This document shows, piece by piece, positions 46,881 to 58,445 of a DNA stretch of 64,000 nucleotides (position 1 is the stretch's first letter; every line of letters begins with the position of its first letter). Both the position numbers and the translations under genes were made by a program. Origin of the DNA: Eucalyptus grandis (Eukaryota; Streptophyta; Magnoliopsida; Myrtales; Myrtaceae); the NCBI RefSeq assembly GCF_016545825.1, contig NC_052615.1, forward strand, positions 27,587,088-27,651,087. Reading direction: 5' to 3'. A model generated the notes under the pieces. The model ran no database searches, was not told the DNA's origin, and worked only from the letters and a program-made list of their open reading frames with translations.

Positions 46881-47329
46881 TATCAAACAAGACAGTGATT
46901 CTCTAAAATGACGTTGAAGCCCAATTGAAAGGGATGCAGCTTGGTAGCTTGTTTGTTTTTGGTACAAAATATTTTTCAGAGTTCCAAAGGCACGCGAAAA
47001 TACAAATCCATCAAAAATGGTAAGACTTTTGGCGCAACAAGAAGAGGCTAGCCCGTATTATCATGACTTAATTTTGATTCCTCTATTTTAAAGAATACTA
47101 TTTTTCTGGCCCATATCGCATCTAACATGTTGAGCAAAGGAAGGGAGATAGGTGGTTCAGGGCTTACTATCATAATATTAACGTGGAAACTGATAGGATC
47201 TTGCAGTTAAATTAACAATAAAATTGTTAGATAATAATTACACAAGCAAAAACTCAAATCAAATTCCAAAAAATATGATCTTAAGCTCTAATACCAATTG
47301 TTGTCGGAAAATATCAAATCTTGTAATTA

Positions 47330-47590
47330 TGTTTAGAGCAAATGTAGAAATTAAGAAGTTTGATGGGAAGAACGACTTCAGGTTGTGGAGCATTAAGGTA
47401 CATGCATTTTGTTTTTTTGATAACACAATATTTGGCCAAGACATTGGACGGCAAGAATGAGTTGTCTATTTTGATGAAAGAGGCTAATAAGGTCGAGCAT
47501 AGGGATTGACAACACACGAAGAAGAAGAAAGAGCATAGAGCACTTTTGGCACATGAAAAAAGGTCGAGCTCTTCATCACACAATGATATG
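47330..47590 (+). pseudogene. Copia gag relic
   Basis: VEIKKFDGKNDFRLWSIKVHA is the conserved N-terminal Gag motif of one copia group (KFDGxNDFxLW). Further degenerate sequence follows to about 47590 in shifted frames. No LTRs or pol are visible, so it is an isolated fragment inside psi2's intron. Confidence 0.6.
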
Positions 47591-48442
47591 TACCGTGAGA
47601 TTTACATCCAATTGAATAGTTAATTTAAGTGTGAGAAACACTCAAATATGTAAATAATTGTAACTATAAAACTTCGATTATTAGTAGATTATTTGTTGCC
47701 AACTTTTCTTTTTAAAATAAGTACCAACACTCGAATCAAATCACATAAACCTCTTGTATCTTTATTGTTCAATATTTATTTTTCTGACGATTTCGTATTA
47801 ATTTAATTATAAGATCCGGTTTTTTCCTGCATTAATCTTAAAACACATACTTCGTTTACCGAACAAATGTAATTTAGCATGACGACCTATGAAAAATGCC
47901 TTGGTAGGCAAATACGAGATCACATCAACATCAAGACGAAATTGACTCTTCCTTTTATATTTTAACTACTTAAAGCACACGGCTCTCCAGTCAGTGATGG
48001 GTCAGTTCTCAAGTGAAGCTTTTAAGAGTCGAGAGCATTCTCCAAACTGTAATTTTCTAGAGTCTGATATTTGTAGAACAAAAATGGAGCAACATCGAGA
48101 ATCTCTCAACAGCTAAAGTATTGGACCCAATTGGACCCAAAAAAAGGTATAGGACCCAAGAAATAAAAGGGGAGGAAAGCGTACTTTTCACCAATAGACG
48201 GTAATTAAAGGATGATGCTAATCGAATCTACCATCAAAATCCAGAAAAATTCACTGGCCCACCCGGGAGAGGAAAGAAAAGGTACACTTTCCAGTGATTG
48301 ATTTTCACTAACACGTCAGAATCGGAAAAAGAAGCCTACCAAAAGTTGACCTCGATTCTTCCTTTAAAAATTCCAGGTGTGCCGACATAATCTGTCGGCA
48401 CATGTTTACTGTTGTTGCTGGTTCAATCTTTTTGGCTAGCAG

Positions 48443-49128
48443 AAAGTGAGGCGGGTGAGTACTGCACAAGAGCAAGAGAAAACCGGTGGGCAATCTGTTG
48501 GAAGCCATATCATAAAAGCCTGGAGCTTGAAAGGGATTGCAGGAGCAAGAACCTGGAAAAACATAATCAGCACATGGCTTTACGCTGTGTCTGGTCCGCA
48601 GCCAGAGCTACTTTACGGATTGCCGAGGCCACAGTGACCAGAATTTGATCGCTATCCTCCTTCAGGATGATACACCCGGCTTACAAGTTCTTGGAGATGG
48701 AAAATGGGTTGCTGTCAATCCCATTCCCAGCACTTTCGTTCCAACATAGTAAAAGAAAAGTAAAAGGATGAGGTGGAAGTTGCACATTTTTTTACTCAAG
48801 CTAGAGATCAAAAGTGTACATTTAATTGAAGAAAATAACAATACATAATCACAGTCGATGGATCGGTTCCATCTTTTTGTCAAATCTTCATACAAGTACT
48901 AGACCACGCTTTAGAGCCGTGGCGAACTGCGACACGGCAAAAATATCCATCCCGAAATTTCATTGCCCATCTCCAAAAGCACTTATTAGACCTACTCGGG
49001 ACTTGATTGATTATGAACGTCCTGCTATCAACAGGACCTTTACATACGAAGATTACTATCACAAATTCTGGGATGGGGGGCTTAGGTCTGAGCATTGCTC
49101 AGACATGTTCAAGACACCCTCAGCTTAG
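48443..49128 (+). pseudogene. 2OGD pseudogene psi2, exons 3-4
   Basis: Exon 3 relic 48443-48746 and exon 4 relic 48891-49128. Frameshifts break EVGEYCTRARE and the QPELxYGLP region, where the His-x-Asp sits in a different frame. Exon 3 is cut short at FVPT with stops after it, and exon 4 starts with in-frame stops. The last part (ISIPKFHCPSPKAL through DMFKTPSA, TAG 49126-49128) is well preserved. Psi1 shares the same exon 3 truncation, so the two come from one dead gene that was duplicated. This copy preserves the uninterrupted sites for three insertions in psi1 and its flank. Confidence 0.9.
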
Positions 49129-50966
49129 CGTTTATTTAAAGCTTCCATATGATTCGAAATCTGGTACTGGATTTAAGATGAAACTGAGAATATGTATCTA
49201 TTTCTTTACCGGTTATTTTTTTTGGTCAAAAAAAGAGTTTCATCCTTAATGAAATATTTGATGGATACACCAATTGAATTTCAGAGTATAATAAATCCAA
49301 GATGGCTTGAGGAGGGTCGGAAACCCAATTATAAGGGAAAATATTTTAGATTTGGACTTTGACCATCCAATCTTACCTTATTTTGGGTCTGCAAGCAATG
49401 GACCAGCCAAAGGCCTTTAAAGCTGACAAGGACCTAGTGACATTCCTCGATTTACCCATTGTTTGAAAGAATTTTAAGTGGGCGAAGAAAATGGTAGTAA
49501 AGAAATAAAGATAAAGATAATTGAGATAGAAAGATAAAAAAAAATAAAAATAAAGAAAACAGTTTGTTTTTGTTGTTTGGAATGGGAGGAAAGCGAAGTG
49601 TAAACAAATGATTGAGATCTGAAATGTATTGTTTGGAAAGACATGGAAAATGAAGGGAAAAAAACGAATTTTACGTGAAGGTACCATTTTTCCCTCAAAG
49701 AAGGGTAAATTTGAGATTGTACACATCAATGACAATAAAATAGATTGTACTTTTCATGTGGAAATCAATGAAAACCACTTGGTTTCCGACGAAAAATAAG
49801 CATGGACACGTAAATTCACACTTTGAACTCGTTGACAGTAAAAATTTCCAAATTTCTAAGTAAAAATTTCCAAATTTTAATTGTCAACTCATATTTAAAA
49901 AAATTGAACAAGACAAAATTGACAAAAATTTTGTTAAGTCTTTTTGGTAGCTATAGATAATCAACAAAGGTGATGAGAAGTTGCTATCAAGCTAAGAAAA
50001 TTATTTAGTGTTGAGTCACGAAATGCCAATAAATGATACTCGATTCAATTAACAGAAAAACTAAAATTGAAGTGAGGATGGATAAATCAATAAAAAGATA
50101 AGTGTCCAAGTCATGGACCCAAAAATTTCGACTCCAATCATAACGACCCATTCAATGATGAAGCCAACACGATCACCGTTATATAGAGCCGAAAATCCAA
50201 AAGCCCCAAATAATGATAATGATCGAGAAATATAGGCTATTATAAGGGCAGGAAAAGAAGTGACAGGCTGCAGAAGAAACTAGCAACCTTGGGGGTTTTC
50301 CCATAATTAGTTAATTTTCCGAGGATTTATTATTACTCAAATGAACCAAAACGAAGTAATTTAAGGATTTGCTCAAATTCGATATTACCAAAACATTAGA
50401 GTTTTTCATTTAATATTACTTTCTCGGACAGATTTATAGACAGCGGCTGAAGATGAAATTACTGCCCACCTCGAGATATTTAAGTTTTGATCTCATTCGT
50501 CGACATTGATCAATTTTTATCGCGGCTAGGCATCGAAAGGCGAAACGAATTGTCCTCTGTCACTCCTGTCGCTTTCCATATTTTCGTCCTCGAAACTCGA
50601 TATGGAGAAGATCGCCATCTCAATGCGTACGAAAGAAGCTAATGACGGGCAAAGTCCTCGTTGGCGTGGTTAAGTACAGCTCTTGCCAGGGCAATTTACA
50701 AGCTGACGTCGGCGACCCCCACGTAAGCAAGATCACGTCATCGTCCTTTTTTAGGTCAATGATTAATGGTGAGAATGAGAACGGACGAATAGTTCTCTCG
50801 CTTCCCTTTCAAACCACGCCTAACTGCATCGAGAGCTCATCTTCACGTTGGCTGACATAGGGCTGGTGACATCTTCACTTACGTAGGCTCATCTCCTGCA
50901 CTATCAACCTTCTAGTCGTTTTGGACGGGAGTACACGGATTTGCCGGAATGGGTCATGTTTGTCTC
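49129..50966. other. Psi2 3' flank and promoter region of 2OGD-B
   Basis: 49129-49820 corresponds to 15181-15877, and 49820-50966 to 21686-22781. No gene. TGACGTC at 50704-50710 and ACGTCA at 50735-50740 form the as-1-like pair seen upstream of A. Confidence 0.6.
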
Positions 50967-50973
50967 TATAAAT
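50967..50973 (+). promoter_or_regulatory. TATA box of 2OGD-B
   Basis: TATAAAT 61 bp upstream of the ATG at 51034, conserved with A. Confidence 0.75.
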
Positions 50974-51033
50974 GCAGACTCCCACAAGTTCTGTGTCCAG
51001 CAAAAAAATATATCATTTGCAGCGCTGAGCAGT

Positions 51034-53176
51034 ATGGCTACGGCTGCCACTAAGCTCTTGCTCATCGACCGTGTGCCCGGCATCAACCGCGTGCCCAACA
51101 GTTACATCCGGCCCGAGGCTGACCGCCCTAACCTCACTGAGGTCGAGGCCTCAGATGCCTCCACCATCCCACTCATTGATCTCCAAGGCCTCTTTGGTCC
51201 CAACCGTGATGATATTATCATACAGATTGGTAAAGCATGTCAACGAGATGGTTTCTTTCAGGTACGACATAAGAATATTACACTGCGGGTTAGCTAAAAA
51301 ATGCTAATTAAGCAAAAGGATATCAGTTAAAACTTGATGGATGCGATCATCCCATAATGAGTTTTTGCTCTGTCTCATGTGGTTCTGCTCATTATTTTCT
51401 TTGGCAGATCAAGAACCATGGGATACCGGAAGAGGTGGTGCAGGCCATCATGAACATAGCGGGGGAATTTTTCCGGTTGCCGGAGAGCGAGAGGCTGAAG
51501 AATTACTCTGATGACCCGTCCAAATCGACCAGGCTTTCGACTAGCTTTAATATCAAGACCGAGAAGGTGTCTAACTGGAGGGACTTCTTGAGACTCCATT
51601 GCTACCCTCTTGAAGAATACATGCATGAGTGGCCAACCAATCCTCCATCGTTCAGGTAATAAACAAAGCTTATTCTCATCATGTGATTTATTTATCTTTG
51701 ACTCAAATATTCGACATTAATTAATTTTTTATTTTAATATATCTTTCCGATTAGAATGGTTCAGTGGTTACGGAACGAATTTGTGTATCCTTAGAAAATC
51801 CACAACGGATTTGATTATCACTATCATCACAAGTAAACAATTTCTATTTGGATCATCCATTCAAATTATGACTCAATCTTATTTGATCCACAAGATTTAT
51901 GGCTATTTTATAAGCCCGAGATTTTTACCGTATCAAGTGGAGCTTCCTTCTAAATAGATGCGCCTGAGTTTCGTGACATTCAAACTATTGAAAATTCCTA
52001 TTGAACATGAGGATTTCACAAGCTTTCACCAGTGAAGTTTGGAAAATTAAAAGCTTGATCACTCTAAAGTCTGATATTAGCTAAACAAAAAGATTGAAAG
52101 ATAAGAATCTCTCAACGGAAGAAATGTAGGACCCAAGAAAATAAGGGGAAGAGCCTAATTTTCACTAATAGACAATACTGATCCACGTGGAATGTCAGCC
52201 ACTCAAGAAAAAGAAAGTGGTACTTTCCAGTGATTTATTATGACTACCACGTTGCGGAAGTTAGAAAGAGCATGTCTAAAAGTTCTCGATTTTTCGCCAA
52301 ACTTCAAGTGTCGCTTCTGGCACACTTTAACTGCATTACCGGTTAAATATTCTTGACTAGCAGGAAGGAGGTGGGAGAGTATTGCACAAGAGTAAGAGAA
52401 CTGGCGCTCAAACTGTTGGAAGCCATATCAGAAAGCCTGGGGCTTGAAAGGGAATACATAAGCAAGAACTTGGGCAAGCATGGTCAGCACATGGCTATGA
52501 ACTACTATCCGCCGTGCCCACAGCCCGAGCTCACCTACGGGTTGCCGGGCCACACTGACCAGAACTTAATCACCATCCTACTTCAGGACGAGGTGCCCGG
52601 GTTACAAGTCCTTAGGGATGGAAAATGGATTGTTGTCGATCCCATCCCCAACACCTTCATTGTCAACATAGGAGATCAAATGCAGGTACTTTGGCTACAC
52701 TCTTTTGAAACATGTCCAGGATGAGACTCTAAAGCTAATGAGGAGAATTTGGTACAACATATCATAAAAACAGGAAGGAGCGACTTTTTTTTTAGCTTAG
52801 TGAGAGAAACAAAAATTGCATGATTGTTCTGGCTGATGAAGATTGATTCCATCTTTTTGCACAAGTTCATCATTTGTTTTTTCAACGAGCCTTGGAACTG
52901 GACATGATTTTTATCGATTCGGGTCATTAGCAATGACAAGTACAAGAGCATACTTCACAGAGCAAAGTGGTGAACTGTGACAGGGAGAGAATCTCCATTC
53001 CAACCTTTTATTGCCCATCACCAGAAGCCCTAATTGGACCTGCTCAAGGCTTGATTGACCACGACAATCCTGGGGTTTACAGGAGCTTCACTTATGAAGA
53101 ATATTACCACAAGTTCTGGAACAGAGGACTCAGGATCGAATGTTGCTTGGACATGTTCAAGATACCCTCGGCTTAG
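51034..53176 (+). pseudogene. 2-oxoglutarate dioxygenase, DMR6/DLO-like (copy B), exon 4 damaged
   Basis: Exons by homology with A: 51034-51261, 51408-51655, 52364-52685, 52923-53176. Exons 1-3 are intact (266 codons) and keep the conserved HCYP, YYPPCP and GLPGHTD prolines that A has lost. Exon 4 has two lesions. The acceptor before GTCATTAGC is GG instead of AG, and two extra A residues after CACAGAGCA (about 52965) shift the frame and give HRAKW-stop. The second Fe-binding His remains just before the shift, but the RxS motif and C-terminus would be lost. A truncated product without 2-oxoglutarate binding is expected. Repair by a nearby alternative acceptor does not restore frame in any way I can find. 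Confidence 0.85.
51752..51965 (+). mobile_element. SINE-like sequence in intron 2 of 2OGD-B
   Basis: GAATGGTTCAGTGGTTACGG (A-box-like) and GGATTTGATTATCAC (B-box-like), equivalent to A and C. Confidence 0.5.
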
Positions 53177-54645
53177 AATTTATTCTAAACTTCGGTCTTG
53201 CAGTTTTAGTGCTGATGTGGAGAAAATGAGGTTGTTCCATATATCACACCCTCCTCCGCCACACCCCCCCCGGGTCATCCTCCTCTCTCTCCTTCTCTGA
53301 ACCTTTCTTCATCTCTTTCACTTCTGATGGGGAAGGATTCGACCTAAATCTCTCTCCCTTCTCCTAGTTCCTTTTCCTTTTATTTTCTTTTGTTTCTTTT
53401 ACTCTTTGATTTTTTTGATTTAGATTTAGATCTTGTAGTTTTGCTCTTCCAATCTTAAATCTGGAGCTTTTCTCTCCAATCTAAATCTAAATTTTGGAGT
53501 TTTAATGAGTAAATACTCCGCCTTCCGTTTTAATGGTGTTTACAGCAGTTTAGATGTCAATTCTATGATCATCAACCCATTTTCATTTAGAGTTTTGGCA
53601 CTTCTCATTGGCTTAAGAGCCCGCTCTCACGGGTGTCACGGGTGTCAAATTGAGTTTTTCCAACATGTTTATGATGTCCCCATATGGTGATGGTGTTAAG
53701 AACACCAAACCTAGGCGCACACCGCTGAAAGGCAAAGTTGTAATTACAAATGAAGATCCAAACATGTGCTTGTCACTAATGGTGCTATGAGATTCAGTGA
53801 TTGGCCATCAATCCTTTTGTTTAGAAGCAATCTCAAATCTGTTATTGAAAGACAAGTCTGTGATTATCTCTAATAATCATGCTCTAATGAAACGCCTATT
53901 TATGGTTTTTTTTGTTTGTTTTAGAGTCTATGAACTTGCTATGTTACTTGACTTTTAAGGTTCCCTTTCATGTATTATTTTGATAATGAATGGAAATTTC
54001 TTATTGACCCAAAAAAAAAGAAATCTTATTGATATCAAACAACATGGATATACAACCTCTGATTCACAACGCAATTGGAAATTTTCAGTTCTTTTCCTAC
54101 TTTAATAACTCGATTTAATAGACACGCAACCTCTATTACTTGATTTACATCAACGACATCAAAATATATGGAGAAACATAAGTCCAGAAAGTATTTTCAT
54201 ATTATTTTCTTTTACAAATGGATTTCCATTATTAAGTAATTGAATATTGACTGATTAAATCAAATGGCACGGAGACATTTTATATCTTCAACGAAAATAT
54301 TCATCTCTACGTATGTAATGATGATTGGTTAATGAAATGCCGTTGGTCTCGATTAATGTCATTGCTGTCCTATCTCAGATTTCTCAGTATTGCTAAAATT
54401 CCATTTTCATACCAGCACTCTTTGCTTCGGCCAACCAAAAGAACAAATTGATCTTCTCTTTTGACTGATCTTGACCTCGAGAAACCTACCAATTTTGCTG
54501 TCATTTAACTGCATCTATTGGTCCAATTTTAGCGTCCAGTCATAAGTTTACATGTATCTGTAAGTCAATCTTCAAGAAAACCGACAAATGAAGGGAGGTA
54601 AAAAAAAGAGGCAGGTAAATATTTCAAGATAAATGTACATTGATC
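53177..54645. other. 3' flank of 2OGD-B, no gene
   Basis: Collinear with 24985-26473. The C-rich stretch near 53265 is shorter than in A. Confidence 0.6.
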
Positions 54646-54930
54646 ACCAAAATGGCAAGCGTAGTATTAACGAGATACCTTGTATTTTACAAGATTGCGA
54701 GTTCAATTCTTACCGTAAGCGAATTTCTGAATAACTTGTATTATACCTACCTAGTTACAGCGTATTTTGTATAGATATACATCTCAACAGATAGAATTTT
54801 GGTGGGATGTAGTGAGCTTACCGAGTGGTCTGAAACCGAAGAATCCGCGCAAGGTATAGGACCCTTATGATAGCCCAAAGGAGGTCGCTAGTGAGCTAAC
54901 CGCCCCTCCATTTTTATTTTTTTTAAGAAA
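54646..54930 (+). mobile_element. tRNA-derived SINE-like repeat, right-block copy
   Basis: Counterpart of 26474-26760 with the same A-box-like and B-box-like motifs. Confidence 0.5.
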
Positions 54931-55224
54931 AGAAAAGTTTAATTTGACTTTTTCTTTTTCTTTTTTCTGCTTGTCATACATGCATGACTCATGAGTATTT
55001 TGTTTGTACATATCAAAAAGTTAGAAAGATATAGAATTTTCATAATAATCTAAGGGTACAAGTGTAGAGACTCAGTTATCTATCATGTAACTCTCTGAAA
55101 GTCCATGAACCGGTTGAGGTCAACCCTTTAACATGTGCGTGTGGTCTTAATCGAGAGTAGCTTTTCATGCAATCGGTGCTTTCAAATAATTGGCCTCAAG
55201 GAGTAGGTCCCTTATCTCTTCAGG

Positions 55225-55545
55225 AACAGTGTCGGCCACATTCTCTTCTGCGGTCAGAAAGGCACGGCACATGGGTTCCTAGCACTTTGGTCCCCGCTGA
55301 GCTGTAATGTCGACAGCATCATAATTGAATCATCCAAAGATCCAGCCGAGGAAGGGACCATTTCTCTCCACGCTCCCATCTTTACGGAGCTCCGATCGCT
55401 TTCGAGTCGATAGCTCATGTCTTGCCCGTCAAGTGCCCTCGTTCTTCTTCCGCTCTTTCGGCCTGTTTTGATCCTCATTTTCAAAGGCGTACGCATGCAG
55501 GCGTGCGCTTTTATATACATTGTGATTAAGCGATTTAGGCATTTT
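55225..55545 (-). other. Conserved unidentified gene fragment with a TATA box (copy B)
   Basis: Same minus-strand layout as 27059-27377. TATATAAA is the complement of 55510-55517, and a clean 88-codon frame covers 55520-55254. It differs from A at a handful of residues (for example S/Y, N/D, K/Q, L/V). The family is not recognised. Confidence 0.35.
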
Positions 55546-57110
55546 TTTTTTTTAATCTTTCTTCAAAGTGTAGAACTATGCGAACACACTTGTGTTTAAA
55601 TTTTTCACTGTGGATAATTATACATTTTCAGCTATTAAGTGCCCTCCCCCATTCCCCATCCACTACCCACATAATTCTTCTAAATTTAATAAGTTGGGAC
55701 CACTACAGGATGAAGAAATCGATTCGGGCCTTCTAGAAAATAGTGAGATTCGAGTTTCTGATGTTCAGTCCCAAAGAGTAAAGGGGCAGATTATCGACAC
55801 TTAATTGCTGAGGGTCAATCTCCATCCCAATTTGTTTCAAATGACCCTTGTCCTAATGCTTAATTGGATCTCCGCTAACAGCAGTGTCGGGGCAACCCAT
55901 GAGATGTGAAATGAAAGCTGTTAGGCCCACCGTTGCCTACATGGCAACAGTTCTGGAGTAACAGACAACCGAGGTACTCGAGCTCACTGGGCAACGCAAA
56001 CAAAAGACCTGAAGACGAGAGGATGACCATGGAGTTGTTCATGTGACAAATTGTGACGAACGCCCGGGAGTATATCTGGATTTCTGCCCCCCCAAAAAAT
56101 GGACTTTCTATGTCAAGCTGGCCAGCTTCGAGTCTCGGACAAGAGAGAATTGGGGCCGTCGGTCCGGTGAGAAGAGTGACCGGTGTCGATGATCGACTTA
56201 CATTAAAAGTTTTCCCACCGCCTCTCAGCATGAGCAACGCGGTAGGGCAAAAGATGACGAGGATGCAATGTTAGTGGAATTTCAGTATTTCCGCAATGAA
56301 AATTTTCATAAGGAAAGGCTATTACAACTTTCTGCATCTCCCAAGTATACAGTAAGGCTATTACGACTTTCTTGCTACTCTAGTCTCTCACAAAGGGGTG
56401 CATTGGCATTCAGGAATCACAGAATAAGTTTCACACTGCCGGCTTAACTCATGAGAGAGACATTTGCCACCTTCGCAGGATGGATCCTTTGCCATTGCTC
56501 CTGCATACTTAGCGCAAGAGAATGTGGTGGAAAGGGAATTAATGGAGGAATGAATGCGAAATGAGGAACCGGAGGAATACTAACGAAATGAGGCATGGAA
56601 ATGTATGAGCTAGTGTGCAGAAATTTTGTGGCAATCCAAATTCATTTGACTCCAATGTCGAATATGCACCCCAAAAGGAAAAATGACTAATACGATCCAT
56701 TCCATTTAGGATGCTCACTCCGTTGTTAAATATTCTACCTAGCGAGAGAAAAAGAGTCCAGGCTGCAATCGCAATTCGCATCCCAGCGCTGATTCAGCAT
56801 ATGCTAAACATCTACTCGAGATCAATTAACACAGGCAAATATAAAAGCATGGGTAGCATGTCCAAAAGTTGCGAACAAGGGCCGTGCACACTGCCTTTTA
56901 TACATGGTGAAAGGTTTCATGTCCACTGGACAATTAAGAGATGAAATTTAACCTCAGTGTTGATCCAGCTGGCTTCTCAAGGAAACATAGTGTAGTGCTC
57001 ATCATCTTTGTGATCGAGAAAAGTTGAATCACCAGATCCTTCAAACATCTCCACATATATTCAGTGCATCGATGCCTAACTACAGATGGGCCATCTCACT
57101 AGCTCAACAT
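55546..57110. other. Spacer and probable 3' untranslated region of MTP-B
   Basis: Collinear with 27378-29009, without the 54-bp tail insertion. No gene recognised. Confidence 0.55.
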
Positions 57111-58445
57111 CTACTCACGCTCTATCTGAATAGTGACATGGCTGATGTTATATTCTCTTCTGATGAAGTCAACAACCTTGTTCAGCACCATGTCCGCATT
57201 GGCTTCACGCTTTATTTTAACATGGCAAGCCAGCAAGACTTTCCCGACTGTTATTGCCCAGATGTGCAACTCATGCACTGCAATCACATCATCCATCTCA
57301 CACAGACCCTGTGACAGCCTCGTGGCATCAATCTCCCTCGGTGTGCTCTCCATGAGAACCTCCAAAATATTCCGAAGCATTCTTATTGTAGTGCCCAGCA
57401 CAATCACTGAGAATATTAGGGTACATATCAAATCAATGATCTTCCACTCGGGCTTATACCATATGATCGCTCCACCAATCATCACACCAACACTCTGAAT
57501 CGAATCTCCTAGCACATGAAGATAAGCACCCTGTACATTAATATTCCATTGCTTCTTCTGTTTCGGCCCACTCTCTTTCTCGTTATTGATATCACAGCAA
57601 GCCTTGACCAATGGCTCTGTAAGATCTGTTTCATGGCCATGATGATGATCATGCTCATGATGATGTTCCAGAAATTCTTTATCATGATGGTGGTGATGTG
57701 CATCAGCTGTGACTTGGGGTTTTGGGTTATGTCCAGCATGATCCTCGTCATTATGGTCATGGCTTCCATGGTCATGACCATCTCCACTATGCCAGTGATC
57801 GTGATCATGGCCTTGACTGTGACCGTGACCATGTTCGTGACCATGGCCGTGACTGTGACCGTGACCGTGACCGTGACCATGACCATGGTCGTGACCGTGG
57901 CCATGACCCAGCAAGAGTGCCATGGCAATATTAACCACTAAACCAAAGGCAGAAACAAGAAACATTAGAAAACCCCGAACTTCACCTGTATCATGGATCA
58001 GCCTTTCGATGGCTTCATATACGAGAATCCCAGCAAGAAGCCATATCATTTGAATAGACACGAGAGCACCAAGAATCTCAATCCTGAAGAAACCATAGGA
58101 TTGGCGAGGTGTTGCCTCCCATCCTGAAGCCCACAGAGAGAATAAGGATATAGCAAATGCAGCAACGTCTGACAATAGATGAGCTGCATCTGTTAGAATT
58201 GCTAGACTGTTTGCTTTGATGCCTCCAACAACCTCTACAGCCATGAATACTATGCAGAGGACAACTGCCACCAAAAGTTTCCTCATAGATGCTGACCGCT
58301 CCTTTTCATCTTGAGAACTGGCACTAGAATCTTTAAATCCACAGGGTGCCTCACCACAAATTTTCATCCTGCCTGCGCCTGTTTCTGCTGGCACTTCCCC
58401 ACAAACTTCAATTATATGTCCACTTTCACCACTCCGAGCTTCCAT
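57111..58445 (-). CDS. MTP1: MTP1-type vacuolar Zn transporter (cation diffusion facilitator), copy B
   Basis: One uninterrupted exon, 444 residues, starting at the ATG right after a TTTTCAG acceptor; upstream in-frame codons are intron. The N-terminus carries CGEAPCGF. Six transmembrane segments follow, with the Zn-site motifs H89-LLS-D93 (TM2) and H310-VLG-D314 (TM5). The cytosolic loop between TM4 and TM5 (about 181-271) is extremely His-rich, with long Gly-His alternation and HHHHH and HDHHHGH clusters. The C-terminal cytosolic domain has STPREID and [12 protein letters not shown]. Closest known relatives are plant MTP1/MTP3 proteins, Zn2+/H+ antiporters of the tonoplast; the loop acts there as a zinc sensor. 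At about 90 residues the loop looks longer than in Arabidopsis MTP1, which I recall as about 400 residues in total. Not a Mn-type MTP, which has DxxxD motifs. Confidence 0.95.
   Translation of the reverse strand: MEARSGESGHIIEVCGEVPAETGAGRMKICGEAPCGFKDSSASSQDEKERSASMRKLLVAVVLCIVFMAVEVVGGIKANSLAILTDAAHLLSDVAAFAISLFSLWASGWEATPRQSYGFFRIEILGALVSIQMIWLLAGILVYEAIERLIHDTGEVRGFLMFLVSAFGLVVNIAMALLLGHGHGHDHGHGHGHGHGHSHGHGHEHGHGHSQGHDHDHWHSGDGHDHGSHDHNDEDHAGHNPKPQVTADAHHHHHDKEFLEHHHEHDHHHGHETDLTEPLVKACCDINNEKESGPKQKKQWNINVQGAYLHVLGDSIQSVGVMIGGAIIWYKPEWKIIDLICTLIFSVIVLGTTIRMLRNILEVLMESTPREIDATRLSQGLCEMDDVIAVHELHIWAITVGKVLLACHVKIKREANADMVLNKVVDFIRREYNISHVTIQIERE
57620..57905 (-). repeat. Gly-His codon repeat encoding the MTP-B zinc loop
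   Basis: Tandem GGTCAC/GGTCAT hexamers on the minus strand with interspersed Asp, Ser and Glu codons. The corresponding stretch in MTP-A (29520-29800) differs in hexamer number and carries two of its three indels, so the repeat is a slippage hotspot. Confidence 0.85.

Larger units (their letters stand above)
46612..48442 (+). other. Enlarged intron 2 of psi2 with repeat insertions
   Basis: The right end (48030-48440) matches intron 2 of A, B and C (AATTTCTAAAGTCTGATATT-type sequence, then GAATCTCTCAACAG). The middle holds a SINE-like piece and a copia gag relic. Confidence 0.6.

Noticed and set aside
47290..47312. GCTCTAATACCAATTGTTG, resembling a minus-strand copia primer-binding site
   Set aside because: The adjacent gag relic is on the plus strand, so orientation does not fit, and no LTR end is visible beside it.
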